From Sphaerulina vaccinii (taxonomy: Eukaryota; Ascomycota; Dothideomycetes; Mycosphaerellales; Mycosphaerellaceae), in NCBI GenBank assembly GCA_022570795.1, contig JAKUDP010000009.1, positions 1,364,001-1,428,000 of the forward strand: a DNA stretch of 64,000 nucleotides, read 5' to 3'. Under the pieces are notes generated by a model. It was not told where the DNA came from. It saw only the letters and a list, made by a program, of their open reading frames with translations, and did no database searches. The number at the start of each line of letters is the position of its first letter. Position 1 is the first letter of the stretch. The position numbers and the translations under genes are program-made. Shown here one piece after another: positions 33,718-44,182 of the stretch.

Positions 33718-35409
33718 CTACAATGCACTAAGTATGTCTTCGAGTGACGGATAAGTAGCTCCTCCAGTCCTGGAGTCATTCTCCTGAGGCGATGCCCACC
33801 ATTCTGCTAGCGAGGGTAACTGCTCCTGTTGCTCAGAAGTGTTACCATTCTCTGGCAGTGGCACAAGACTGGCGAGAGACGGAAGTGATGTGGTATTGTT
33901 ACCCTGACCGCCCTGTGACAGCGGTGGATCAGGCGCGTGCATTGGCGGGATGCGTTTCGGCAGTGTTAGCATTGAAGGGTTGATGTCAGGAGGTCGTGAT
34001 GTGTCCATAGGCGGAGGTCGCGCAGTACTACTTTCGGCCCAGTCCAATATGCCTCGGTCGAGAGTGATACGTTCATGTTCTGCATCTTCATCATCGCTCA
34101 GTCGTGCGAGATAGATGTCGTCAAGGCTGAACAGCGATGGTTGATGCGATCTGCGGGCTTCTGCTGGCCTGTAGTTGGTGTTGCTCCCAGGCTGGAGATT
34201 GGGCTGCGCGCCAGTCTTAATCTGCGAAGAAATGCTGCTTCTAATGGTCGAGACATTGGGCTGTGGGTTGGCACTATTTCTGAACTGCCGCACATCATCT
34301 GCAGTGTCTTCGCCTGCCTGGGAAGCTCGAGACGTTGCGACCTGCTTCTTTACTCGTGGTGCTAGTCCAGACTCAGCATACTCCTCGGGGTATCGAGTGC
34401 GCATACGGTCTCGCAGGTCGGTCGGTTTACGACCAGACAGCTTTAGCTCTGGATCGTCCACGATAGCAGTCCATGCTTTGCCGTGCTTTTGGAAACCTTT
34501 TAACAAATCATCATCTTCAGCTTTACTGTACCCGTGTCTAGCACGTCTTTTTGTCCCCTCGAAGGGTTCGCTGATGCCCAGCTTCTCCAAGGTGGACGGC
34601 GCCACTCGCTCGGATGGAGGCCCTCGTTTTGCTTGCCTCACTGGAATATGACGTCCTTCTGTACCACTAGAGATGCTGTCGCCACTTCTAGACGAAGATC
34701 TTGACTGACTACACTTCTTGTTGTGATCCGGAAAGCAGATGCGGAAGCGATCTTTGAGATCTAGGGCGGTGCGATTGTTAAAGTGGTAATCTGAGCAGTT
34801 CCAGATTCTGGTCCAGCTTCCCACACCAAACCGCGAAACACCTTTGAGTAGATCCTCAGTCTCCTCGACAGTCCATTTGTTGCGCACACGCTTCGTTCGC
34901 CCCTTTACTGAGTTGCCCTTTTCATGCTGTGTGTAAGGGACTTCCTCTGTGGGTTTAGAACTACTTCCGGCCGCATCCGAGTAAGTGAAGGCTGTCTCGT
35001 CAGGTTGTTCCACATCTCTGAACCTGGGTGGAGGGTTCACAGGCTGTTCGACATTGATACTTGGCAATAGTCCAGCATCGGGTGGAGGCTGGTGGAGTCC
35101 AGATAATGTTGGTGGAATCCGTAGACGTTTCGCATTGTTTCTAACAGGCAGCTTCGGCAGATCAAGATGCAGATTATCCGCAGGTCTCGGTCTCTTCGAG
35201 GAACTTCCAGTAGGCGGTACAGTTAGTGTACGATGGAATAAATCGCTGTTCGATGCACTTTCAAGCCTTGTCTTCTCGAGATGAGGCGTTCCGTTCAAGG
35301 GATGCTTTTGCAATTCGGGAGCTGGCTGTATCGGATTTGGTAGGTTGATATAGTCAATCGACGTCGGTCGATATGCCGAGGAGTCATTTCGGTCTTGACA
35401 CGCAGCCAT
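33718..35409 (-). CDS. Double-Myb telobox DNA-binding protein (Teb1/Tbf1-like)
   Basis: A 563-residue single-exon nuclear protein with two Myb/SANT repeats. Repeat 1 (about residues 176-230) reads KWTVEETEDLLKGVSRFGVG, then LDLKDRFRICFPD, the telobox version of helix 3. Repeat 2 (about 290-345) reads YSKAEDDDLLKGFQKHG, then PTDLRDRMRTRYPE. Fission yeast Teb1 and related fungal proteins carry paired telobox Mybs and bind TTAGGG-like or histone-gene promoter motifs. Here the flanking regions are disordered, and the C terminus has repeated LPSLA motifs. The family assignment is good; the DNA target is inferred. Confidence 0.82.
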   Translation of the reverse strand: MAACQDRNDSSAYRPTSIDYINLPNPIQPAPELQKHPLNGTPHLEKTRLESASNSDLFHRTLTVPPTGSSSKRPRPADNLHLDLPKLPVRNNAKRLRIPPTLSGLHQPPPDAGLLPSINVEQPVNPPPRFRDVEQPDETAFTYSDAAGSSSKPTEEVPYTQHEKGNSVKGRTKRVRNKWTVEETEDLLKGVSRFGVGSWTRIWNCSDYHFNNRTALDLKDRFRICFPDHNKKCSQSRSSSRSGDSISSGTEGRHIPVRQAKRGPPSERVAPSTLEKLGISEPFEGTKRRARHGYSKAEDDDLLKGFQKHGKAWTAIVDDPELKLSGRKPTDLRDRMRTRYPEEYAESGLAPRVKKQVATSRASQAGEDTADDVRQFRNSANPQPNVSTIRSSISSQIKTGAQPNLQPGSNTNYRPAEARRSHQPSLFSLDDIYLARLSDDEDAEHERITLDRGILDWAESSTARPPPMDTSRPPDINPSMLTLPKRIPPMHAPDPPLSQGGQGNNTTSLPSLASLVPLPENGNTSEQQEQLPSLAEWWASPQENDSRTGGATYPSLEDILSAL

Positions 35410-35653
35410 ATCTCCTCATGTTCAAGCATTATATGTATCATCAAGAGTAAGAAGTCCGGAGGCGAGAGGGAAACAAGGAAAGTGTGAGGATTACTCGCAC
35501 CGGAACCTCCCGCTCAGCATCGGCTCTTGTCCTCCTCTCCTGCCACATCTTCCACTTCCCAATTCCATCGACACGAAGCGCATACAACACGAAGCAGAAC
35601 TGCAGCAATACAACAGAACGTGTTCGAAGAACGAATTGACGCCTCATATCTAT

Positions 35654-37505
35654 CTACACGCGTGCAGGCGATATTACAGAAGCACGACGATCGTGTCTCG
35701 CGTCCACCTCCGATGCAGCCACGTCTGCATCAACATGCGAGGGAAGCTCATACCTTCCATACACTGGCGAAACCAATACTTCATTCGCGTTTTCTGGAAG
35801 TTCACTCCGGCGGTATTCTTCCGTGACTAACAATTCCGCCCTCTCTGGAAACATAGTGTCGCCACTCAGCTCGCTGGTCCGTTTTCCGTGCAATAGAATC
35901 GCATGCTCCCATTGTGCGATAGATGCAGCTTCTTCGGCACGAGATCCTGGCTTGTGATCTAGGAACCCTGTTGCTGGCCTGTACGATCGACGCCTTCGTC
36001 TGACAATCCACCACCACGAGCCTGCTACGACCAGCAGTATTGCAACCACTGCCGCAACAGAGACTCCCGCTGCTGCTCCTGCAGAGAGACTGCGATCGCC
36101 AGTCCTTCTGTCCACCGCAAGGCCTGGAGCATAGATGGCGACAGGAGTCTGTGCAGACCGATCTGGAAATAATGCTTGCCCAACAGTGAAGTTCCTCCTA
36201 TCATAGTCGGCTATCACATATGCCTCCTGCAGAAACGCTCTGCCAAGAGTATATTGTGTATCATTCTGTGCTCGCTTCAGCGGAAAGTATGGTCGACTGA
36301 TGTTGAAGTACGGTGCTGATATCTCGAGATCGAAGGCCGCGTACGGAATGCTGATAGTGGTACTGCTACCTTCGTTGTTCTCAGCCGAAGCACCAATCTT
36401 GAAGGTTAAAGTTGGGTTCTGGGCCTGGAGACTTGCGTGCGTCGCATTGTCAAGCAAGTATAGCTCATATATGTCGTTCCAGACAAGTCCAAAAGCTTTC
36501 TCGAACCCTGCACATACGCTAACGGGAAGCCATAGGTGCGACACCAGGGAGTCGATGAACATGTATATCCCACTTGTGAGCAGTGGCGAGCTGCCTAATG
36601 TATCGTAAGTGATCGACTGGACCCCGAGCAAGAGATCTCGAGATTGATCTGTCCAAAATGAAACGCTAACTGATTGTGTCAGATTGATTCTCTGTGCATC
36701 GTAGCCACCGAACGTAAGACTGCCAAAGACAGGAGGACTCTTGTATACTGCTCCTGCTGTATATGCCCAAGTCGTGCTTGGGACCAAAGAGTTGTTGGGA
36801 CTTCTCAGAGTGCCAAGTATGCTTGGTACTGGATTGTTCAAGGTTGTGAAGTTCATCGGCAGAGGACTGAGTCCCAACATGCCGACGAAGAAGTCGTTTG
36901 TGCCGATGCCAGCGATGGTCTGGCCAGACAGAGTTGGCAGCCCGGAGCCTGGCACTCCAAGAGAAACTGAGTCAAAGCCGTAATATGCATTCGCTGACAG
37001 GCCAAGTCGCTCTTCCTCGTACAAAGCAACATCGTAAAGACCATCGTTTCCAAGTCGCTCCGTGGACCAGGTTGTTGACGCATTGCGGACGAAGAGGTTA
37101 CCTCTGGCCTCAGCACAATTTTCGAGATTCGGATTGGCTGTGCTGCAACCTTCTGGTAGAATAGCCCACACAGCACTTGAAGCTGTTGCAGATGTTCCTG
37201 GCAAGACGAAAACTAACTGCGCTACCAACAGTGAGCTCGAGTCTCTGAGATTCTTCTATGCGACATCAGAGATGTCATACCTGGTGACCCGATCTGGAGT
37301 GGAAACGACGACCACCTGCCGTCGTTACCATGCCTGGCCGCACATCAGTCGATCGTCAACAAAGCACCTCACACGCTGGACGCTGGACCCACCAATACTC
37401 GCTAGGAGGGACAATCAGTGGCTGAGCCGACGATATGTTCTTTGCATTGACTAGCTTCACAAACAGTACGACACCGAGAGCCCACAGCACCTCGAATGCG
37501 TACAT
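35654..37505 (-). CDS. Membrane-anchored pepsin-fold (A1-like) protein lacking the first catalytic Asp, paralogue 1
   Basis: Three exons, 37505-37393, 37333-37281 and 37221-35654, close in phase to 577 residues. The product has a signal peptide (MYAFEVLWALGVVLFVKLV), a luminal or extracellular aspartic-protease fold, one membrane helix (VSVAAVVAILLVVAGSWWWI) and a basic cytoplasmic tail. Fold landmarks are GNDGRWSSFPLQIGSPAQL, GYDAQRINLTQ and the flap-region SLTFGGYD. The usual DTGS after the first strand is replaced by LPGTS. The second Asp persists in MFIDSLVSHLWLP, but not in a DTG/DSG motif. Proteolysis is therefore unlikely. A paralogue with the same architecture lies at 44183-46334. Its role is unknown; a surface receptor or binding function is a guess. 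Confidence 0.8.
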
Positions 37506-37946
37506 CTTGCAAATGCTCGTAGATACTGCTTCAGCGCAGCATCAGCAAGCTTCCATGCTTGACTCTAATAATTCCTACAATCCTACGCTATCGTCTTCAC
37601 TCAGCTATTCCGGCTCGCATGTTTGCCACTAGCGCAAACTCAAAGCTCGAGGTCGCATAATTGGTGGCCTCTTTCGCATAGCTATGCTCACCCTATTGGA
37701 GCTGCCAAAGGTGTATGCATATGGGAGCTATGCATGCCGCCAGCACATGTGCATATGAGTGTGCAGCGCCACGATGCTGCTTAGACGGCTGTTCTTTTTG
37801 GGCGCAATGAACATCAGGCTGGACAGCCTGATCGCGGATCATGTAGTACGCAGGCCGTGCTTTCATCCGAGCAGACTCTCTGCTCTCTGCATCATCCAGC
37901 AACGGGTCGAGATCTTGCGCAGCCTCAGAGTGCAGGACGTCGCACA
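37506..37946. promoter_or_regulatory. Divergent promoter between pseudoprotease paralogue 1 and a Ser/Thr-rich wall protein
   Basis: The 441 bases between the two divergent starts probably drive both cell-surface genes. Repeated GCATATG/CATATG-like hexamers occur around 37680-37760, but I cannot assign a factor. Confidence 0.4.
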
Positions 37947-40256
37947 ATGATGCACTATACACTACTAATACTGGCTGCAAGCAGTTCATTAATATGGCCA
38001 GCAAGCTTTGCGCATCTCAGACGAAGTCGTAAGTGCTCGAAATATGGCATAACATACACGCTGACACCTCGGCCGTAGACAGCACGGCGTATAATTTCAC
38101 GACTCCTAGCAGTCGCCTGGACGATGCTTCTACCACGACCAAATCCTCCATCAATAGCATGCGGACAGATAGTAGTCCTGCGCAGTGCGGTCTCTTGAGC
38201 TCCAACAAATGGCTCGATCCATATCCAGTACCATCTGAATTCGCGACGCCCGCCCCGCAGTGTGATCTCTGCTGTGTCTATGAAGCACCGAAGCTGCAAG
38301 CCATGTTCTGGTCGTATATGCCTCCGCAGCCAGTAACAATCGGTACGTGCTAGCGAAATTGATACATCGAAATTGTTCACTAATTGTGGTATCTTAGGCA
38401 CTGTGTATACGTTGGTTGATGCCAAGGGAAACAGCATCTCTCTCACGACTGAGTTCGTGACCACATCGGTCGAAGTTTTAGATGGCAATGGCCAGACCAT
38501 GACATTCGATCCAAGCTCTTGGCTGAGCGACGGAACATATATCAGTCCATTGACCACCACAAGGACTACAGTAGTGACCGACTCTTTCGGTACTGCTCAT
38601 GCGATGTAAGCTATCTGAGTCTGAACAAACGACGTGACAGCACGGTTCGTGTATATTAACCTGAGTAGAACTTACCCTACTCCATTCTTGGATCCCCCTT
38701 CAACTATGAATTGGGCTGGACGCTTCCCCATCAGAACAAATGGAAGGACGACATGTACCTACAATACCGTTGGAACATACGATCTTCCTAGACCGACTGC
38801 CATCCCGACCACTAAAAACGATGAAATTTGGGCGAACTTAGGCGGCAATGGTGTACAGCCATTTAGTAAAGATCCTTTTGGACAATTCCACTCACTCTTC
38901 GAGTACAATTACATTGATATCGGACTGGTAAATGCTTCTACTTATGGATACCCTACCAACGATATCTTGTTCCCTGTGCTCTCGAGTTGTAAGGGTCCGA
39001 CAGCTCTGGTCGCACCTTTCCAGACAGTGACCGCAGTGCAATTCTTTCTTGGGACCGGAGGAAGCATCACTCGCGACACCGTATCACGATCTACAAGTAC
39101 AGCTGCCATCAGGGACAATTCAGCCCAAACATCTCCTCTGAGGACTACTCCATTGCCCACCAGCGAACCCACACCGGGTATATCAACGTCAATCGCCCAA
39201 TCGAAAACTACCAGTCCGATACCGCAATCAACGTCTGCCAGCAATACCTTACTCTCACCTGATGTAACACCAAAGGAGTCTGCTCAGTCGCGCAGTATCA
39301 CATCAGATCCACCGGTCACTACTACAACAAAAGAACCATATGTCCAGGCGACAAGCACATCTAGTGAGCGCACAACTTCAGACACTGTCGAGACATCACC
39401 TCTGGAATCTCCTGTGTCCGAGCTCTCGCTCTCATTTTCGCAGCCGCTAAGATCCGCAGTCTCCTCACTATCATCGACTACGATGGTTTCGGAGACCATG
39501 ACCACGGCTAGCCAGCAGCTCAATCTCAGTGGAGATAGCAACAGCTCGAGCACTAGACACGGCACATCGTCGATGCAGGCTGTGTATCCTAGCATTATCT
39601 CAATCTCATCGGGCGCTATCGCTCTTTCTCGATCTCCAAGTGCATCAGCTGCCGCGTCAGTAACTCCTGTTGTACCCACATATACTGCACTAGCAATACC
39701 TTCGCCAGGTCCCAGCATGACCAAGCAGATCGGGTACTCGAGCATTCCACCAAGTACTCCTACACCTCGTCCTCGCCAGAGCTCTACTACAGTGACATCC
39801 GGAATGGCGAGCACCACACCACAGGAACCTGGTAGACCAGCAGATTCCACCAGGTCTAGTTCACTAGCAGTTCCTACGAGGTCATCGCAAACCACGAACG
39901 GCATTGGGGACTACGTCGCTTCAGTGATGGGTTTGACCAACAGCAACTCGGCCCGCCCCACCACAGCCATCTCAACAACTAGCCTGCATGCTTCTGGAAG
40001 CACTATGCCTTCACGGGCCACTACCACTTCTCGAAGTGTGTCGAGGGTATCTTCATCGAGTTCAACGCAGACCAATACCGGCATTGGGTGTTATATTGCT
40101 TCCGGTATGGGTATGCCATGTAGCACGTCGGGCCCCAGTTCTTCGCAGTCGAATTATGCACTGTCAAGCGCTTCGACGGACCTACGGGCTCGCTTGCCTG
40201 TAGCCGTGAGTGCGTGCATCGGTGTTACGACTCTGCTGCTAGTGGTGCTGCTCTAG
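37947..40256 (+). CDS. Secreted Ser/Thr-rich wall protein with a GPI-type tail
   Basis: Four exons, 37947-38028, 38079-38342, 38398-38605 and 38666-40256, close in phase to about 714 residues. The last acceptor is ambiguous (GAG/TAG, 38666 or 38669) and either choice keeps the frame. The signal peptide is in MMHYTLLILAASSSLIWPAS. An N-terminal region of about 330 residues has paired Cys (CDLCCVYEAPKLQAMFWSYM) and a Tyr/Phe-rich fold. A mucin-like Ser/Thr/Pro region of about 350 residues follows. Near the end a short motif occurs twice (NGIGDYVASVMGL and TGIGCYIASGMGM). The final hydrophobic stretch VAVSACIGVTTLLLVVLL is consistent with a GPI signal. No enzymatic domain was recognised. Confidence 0.78.
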
Positions 40257-40571
40257 TGTTCAAGAGGAGGAGCTCTGGGCAGGGCGCCGTTCCAGATAAT
40301 GTTATTGTATAATGTTCTAGAAGTTCTTTTCCATACGATCGCGAGGTAACGACAGCTGTGTGCTTCAGACGACTGCGAAAGATTCTTTCTGTGGGTGTGC
40401 TGAACTGTATTTCAATGTTCTGTATACATTATGTATAGCCATGCAGACACTCTATCCGCTACCCTTCCCGAACAGACCATATGCTTTCCTGGCATAGGTC
40501 CTGACGAAGCAATTCTCGATCCGTCGAGTCTTCGAAGTCTTGAGATACAGAGCTCGAACGCCGAAGCATGC
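40257..40571. other. Short convergent interval
   Basis: 3' flanks of two convergent surface-protein genes. No feature is seen. Confidence 0.35.
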
Positions 40572-41487
40572 TTACATGCTCAGAAGAAGTGAGAAGCAAG
40601 CCAAAGCGGCCAGCACAGTCTTAGTGGAGACGCGTGTGTGTTGGGAAGCTGATCCAGTCTGCTGAGGTGACGATGCAGTGCCGGAAGAAGTTACTGCTGC
40701 AATGGCAACAGTCATGCTAGTTGTGGTGAGTGTGATCTGCGTGATCGTACAGGCAGACGTGCTCTGGACTGATGTGGCCGTGCTTGCAGTGTCCATGGCT
40801 CTGGTACTCGGGCGGTCTCTGGGAGTCTTTCCGACGAGTCAGCATAGATTCGTGTATCAATCTCGAGGCATGACCCACAAATGTCAACGGCCATGCTGCG
40901 GCGTTGATAGCTTCTTTCTTCCGGATCGCCCAGCTGAAGCCGCCTTCGCCAAGTCCGCTGTCCAAACTCTTCGCCTCCACGGGATCGCGTATCGAGGACT
41001 TGTCATCAACCCAAAGAGCCGACTGGTCTTCAAGGACGAAGATCACGCCGCCTCCCTCTGTGGAGCTGTTGTAGACCTGGAATCTGTTGTCACTCAGTAT
41101 ACACTTTCTGAAATGATGGGAGGGACCTTGATGTCGTATTGCACTTACCGACCAGCATGTGTCATGCAATCCTGCAGGGAAGTGCCATCAGCGCAGTATT
41201 TCCCTCCGCTGGTCATGGAGCGAAGAGCGTATATGCCTTGGCTTGTGTCTGGTTCCGCTGCAACAAACTGCCAGAGGCTTATGCTAGTAACACCGCCGAG
41301 TTGAGTCAGGGCTCCCGCGGCGGCCGGAGCTACAATACATCAGTTCGTGCTGAACAGCTTAAGAGAGTGTTGGCTTACTGGAATTGATGCCGAGAAAATA
41401 GTCCGATGCGGCTGCTTGAATGGAATACCATGAGTCAGAGGGGATGCCAGTATATTTGGGGCCGAGAAAGTCTACGTTCGAGGTCAT
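40572..41487 (-). CDS. Small GPI-type cell-surface protein
   Basis: Four exons, 41487-41379, 41329-41149, 41107-40879 and 40826-40572, close in phase to 257 residues from the first ATG. The protein has a compact N-terminal domain (NVDFLGPKYTGIPSDSWYSI, ISLWQFVAAEPDTSQGIYAL, a Cys pair in KYCADGTSLQDCM, VIFVLEDQSALWVDD). This is followed by a Ser/Thr-rich stalk and a hydrophobic end TVLAALACFSLLLSM typical of GPI signals. No signal peptide follows the ATG used here. The same frame stays open for about 35 codons upstream and contains a 13-residue coding repeat, so the true start with a signal exon is probably further upstream. Function unknown. Confidence 0.66.
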
Positions 41488-41528
41488 ATTCGCGGTAATT
41501 TGCGGTATGTCGTGGTAGTTGATGGTAA

Positions 41529-41586
41529 GTCGATGTTGCTGCGGGATATCGCTGTTGTTGATGCTATGTCGATGTTGCTGCGGGAT
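41529..41586. repeat. Imperfect 39-bp tandem repeat, in frame with the GPI-type gene
   Basis: The 19-base unit GTCGATGTTGCTGCGGGAT occurs at 41529-41547 and 41568-41586, a period of 39 bases. Read on the minus strand in the frame of the neighbouring gene it encodes DIPQQHR-type units. Confidence 0.75.
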
Positions 41587-42317
41587 GTCGATGTTGATGA
41601 TGAGAGGGTCGGGTCAACAGCGCAAGATAGCTGGAAGCTGAACCTGACCTTGCCTGCCGCGTGCCTTCTCCGTTGTGTCGTGGAAGGCGGAAGGTAGATA
41701 AAGGTATTCGCAGGCTCGATGGCAAGGTAGGAGTGAGCTTTGTCGAGATGGCAAGAGTCTAGACGACTTTTTTGTGCCGACTTCGGCTTTACATGTGAGA
41801 AGTGAGGTTGTTGACTTCAGCTTGTGTTCTGGTTTGTGTAACACTGTTAGGAATGACGATAGCCTAGAGACGCCACATCAAGGTTCCTGACTTCTCTCAA
41901 CCTACCAAAGCTATGTGGCAGGCGTCGTGGTGTACAAGAGGCTTTCTAAGCTGTATGCCTTACAGGTCTGCTTGTGCTCGTGTTGTGAGGTGTGAGCCTA
42001 ATGCAGGTCAGGCATAGCTGCAGCTGAGTTGCCATGTCAACAATGCCAAGCACGTTTCATGTGAGCATGCATCAGCTATACCACATATGAGCTCTAGACG
42101 TTAGGTTGCTACTTACCTCTGAGTCCCTCTCTTGCTAAGCTCGCGATTATCATAGATATTGCACCCAGACTTGGAGTGTTCCAGGCAAGCACCAAAAGTC
42201 GAGATCTCCGCTCTGAGCAGACGAGGTCCATTCCTTCTGCCTCGTGTCGTTTCTTGACAGGATGACAAATTTGATATGTCCAGTTCATATAGTCATTATA
42301 TCCTTCTGCACAGCTTT
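41587..42317. other. Intergenic region between two surface-protein genes
   Basis: Promoter or missing 5' exons of the GPI-type gene (minus strand) and the 3' flank of the Kre9-like gene. No other supportable coding region or RNA gene was found. Confidence 0.35.
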
Positions 42318-43381
42318 TTATATTACACTCGTAGGATCGTATGCCTTGCTCTTTCGTCCATTACCAGCTTCCCATCCATCCCAGCCACTGTCCAGCTCGT
42401 ATATCGATGCTCTCGCAGCCTCTACAGGTCTCGCATCTCCATGGGCCTCATATCTGGCTCCAATCGGACTCAACTCTGTGGGTATCGTAGCCTGCGAGCT
42501 CGCTGCTGAGTGTCCAGGTAGCTCAGCTTTGCCGAATTGCGACACAACTCGAGGCCCTTTGTACGGATAGTCTTTGTCGAATGTGTTCACTCGTTCCTGT
42601 CTCCGCTTCTTCTTGTATCTGTAGAGCATGAATATCCATGCGAAGATACTGACGGCACCAACGGCAGCCAGGACTGCGCCTGCGCCTATACCGATCTTCG
42701 CGCCCAGACTCAGGCCAGAGTCTCCGCCATCTTGCTGGGCCGGCTCGCTTGTCGCTGTCGCTGTTGCCGTAGCTGTCGTTGTACTCGCAGCGGACGTGCT
42801 TGGACTCGTCGAAGGTCCAGTGATAACATTGTACTGCGCACTGGGCACATCATCGCTGCCCGCCGCAGCGTTTGCGCCATCCAACGCTGTGCTTGATGTG
42901 GTCCCGTTCAAGCTGATCAGCGTGAATCGGTATGAGTAGTTGATGACCTTGTTGCCGTCCGTGGTGTTACTCGTCATCTTGAAGTAGAATCCGTTCTCTA
43001 TTGACTGCGCAACATCTGCTGCAATCTCGCCTTCCACCTGCCCATCTGCTACGCTGCTGGAATTCGTCCCCAGCGTAGCTATGGCCTCTGAATTCGTAGC
43101 TTCATTCCCTCCGACCATTAATTGTAGCATATATGTATCCAAGGCGGCCATATTCGGCGATCCTCCTGCATCCACCCATTTGACTGTCTACAGTGCCATT
43201 GTAAGCTAATCTCTCTCTCATACCATACCATCTGATGAGAACTCACTATTGGACCTGCCGGCCACGTAGAGCCGGCACCTGGTGTGGTGAAGCTGACTCC
43301 GATCGCATAGACATCGCGTACCAGTAACGAAAGTAGTAGTAAAAGGAACGAGAGTAGCTCAGAGCGCCGTAGGAAAGACAT
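42318..43381 (-). CDS. Kre9/Knh1-like single-pass membrane protein
   Basis: Two exons, 43381-43247 and 43187-42318, joined over a 59-base intron (GTGAGT...TGTAG), give 334 residues. It has a signal peptide (SELLSFLLLLLSLLVRDVYA) and an N-terminal Ser/Thr-rich Kre9/Knh1-type beta-sandwich. That domain starts IGVSFTTPGAGSTWPAGPI and TVKWVDAGGSPNM and contains NGFYFKMTSNTT and VINYSYRFTL. A Ser/Thr stalk follows, then one membrane helix (IGAGAVLAAVGAVSIFAWIF) and a cytoplasmic tail of about 100 residues. Kre9 relatives are linked to beta-1,6-glucan assembly. The added transmembrane segment and tail resemble wall-stress sensor layout, which is inference. Confidence 0.8.
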
Positions 43382-44182
43382 CTGGCATATTAAGGAGCGG
43401 CTTCGCGTTCGTAGCGCGAGTAGTAAGAATGCTTGAGCAGAGTAGTGTATCTACATCACCGTATGGTCATCGTACAGAAGAGGTCGAGGAGGACCGCGCG
43501 GTCGCCAGGTCCTGTTGGTCTTGGTCCTGTTTGCGAGTGATCTTCAGGCACCCGTAGGACCCGTCGTTAGTTCAAGGAGGTCCCCATGTCCATGTCCATC
43601 TTGGTCCATGTCCGCCAAGGTGAGTGAAAAGGGCAAACTTGGACGCGTGGCTTTGGCTCAAAGTCGCGCTCCTTTCATCAACAACAACTTCACGATTAGC
43701 GATATTTCACGTGTCGTTGCACTCGGAACTTTGCAACTACACCATGTCGCATTCGATGGGTTGTATCATTCAGATATGCCTATGCTCACAACGCGACTTT
43801 TCTGGCCTGAATCTTGGCTAGGGACATCACTCACGTACGGGATCATATCGGGACTCTGCGATCGCAAAACATGCGAGGTCTGGACCATGGCTAACCATTC
43901 TCACGGATCTTTGCAATCACTGCGGCTTTGCAAGCGGCACCCACCTCCTCACAGAAATCGTCCGTCATTCAGAGAGAGCCTATCAAGAGAGGCGCTTGCA
44001 AATCGAAAGTGATTACAAATGTGCGTGTAGATGGTTAGGACATGGAGGGATGGAAACGAAACTGCAGGTCAATGAAATGGAATCGAATTGATGCTATGCT
44101 GCGCTCAACCACAATGAGTGTCCTGTTCCACCACCAAGCTCGAATATGACATGAAATGCAAATGGCAAGCGACATCTCGAAA
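43382..44182. other. Intergenic interval, no gene seen
   Basis: Promoter of the Kre9-like gene and 3' flank of pseudoprotease paralogue 2. A frame at 43515-44012 (165 codons) has no domain, signal or intron evidence. A short tandem of CCATGTCCATGT-like units lies near 43584-43615. Confidence 0.35.
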
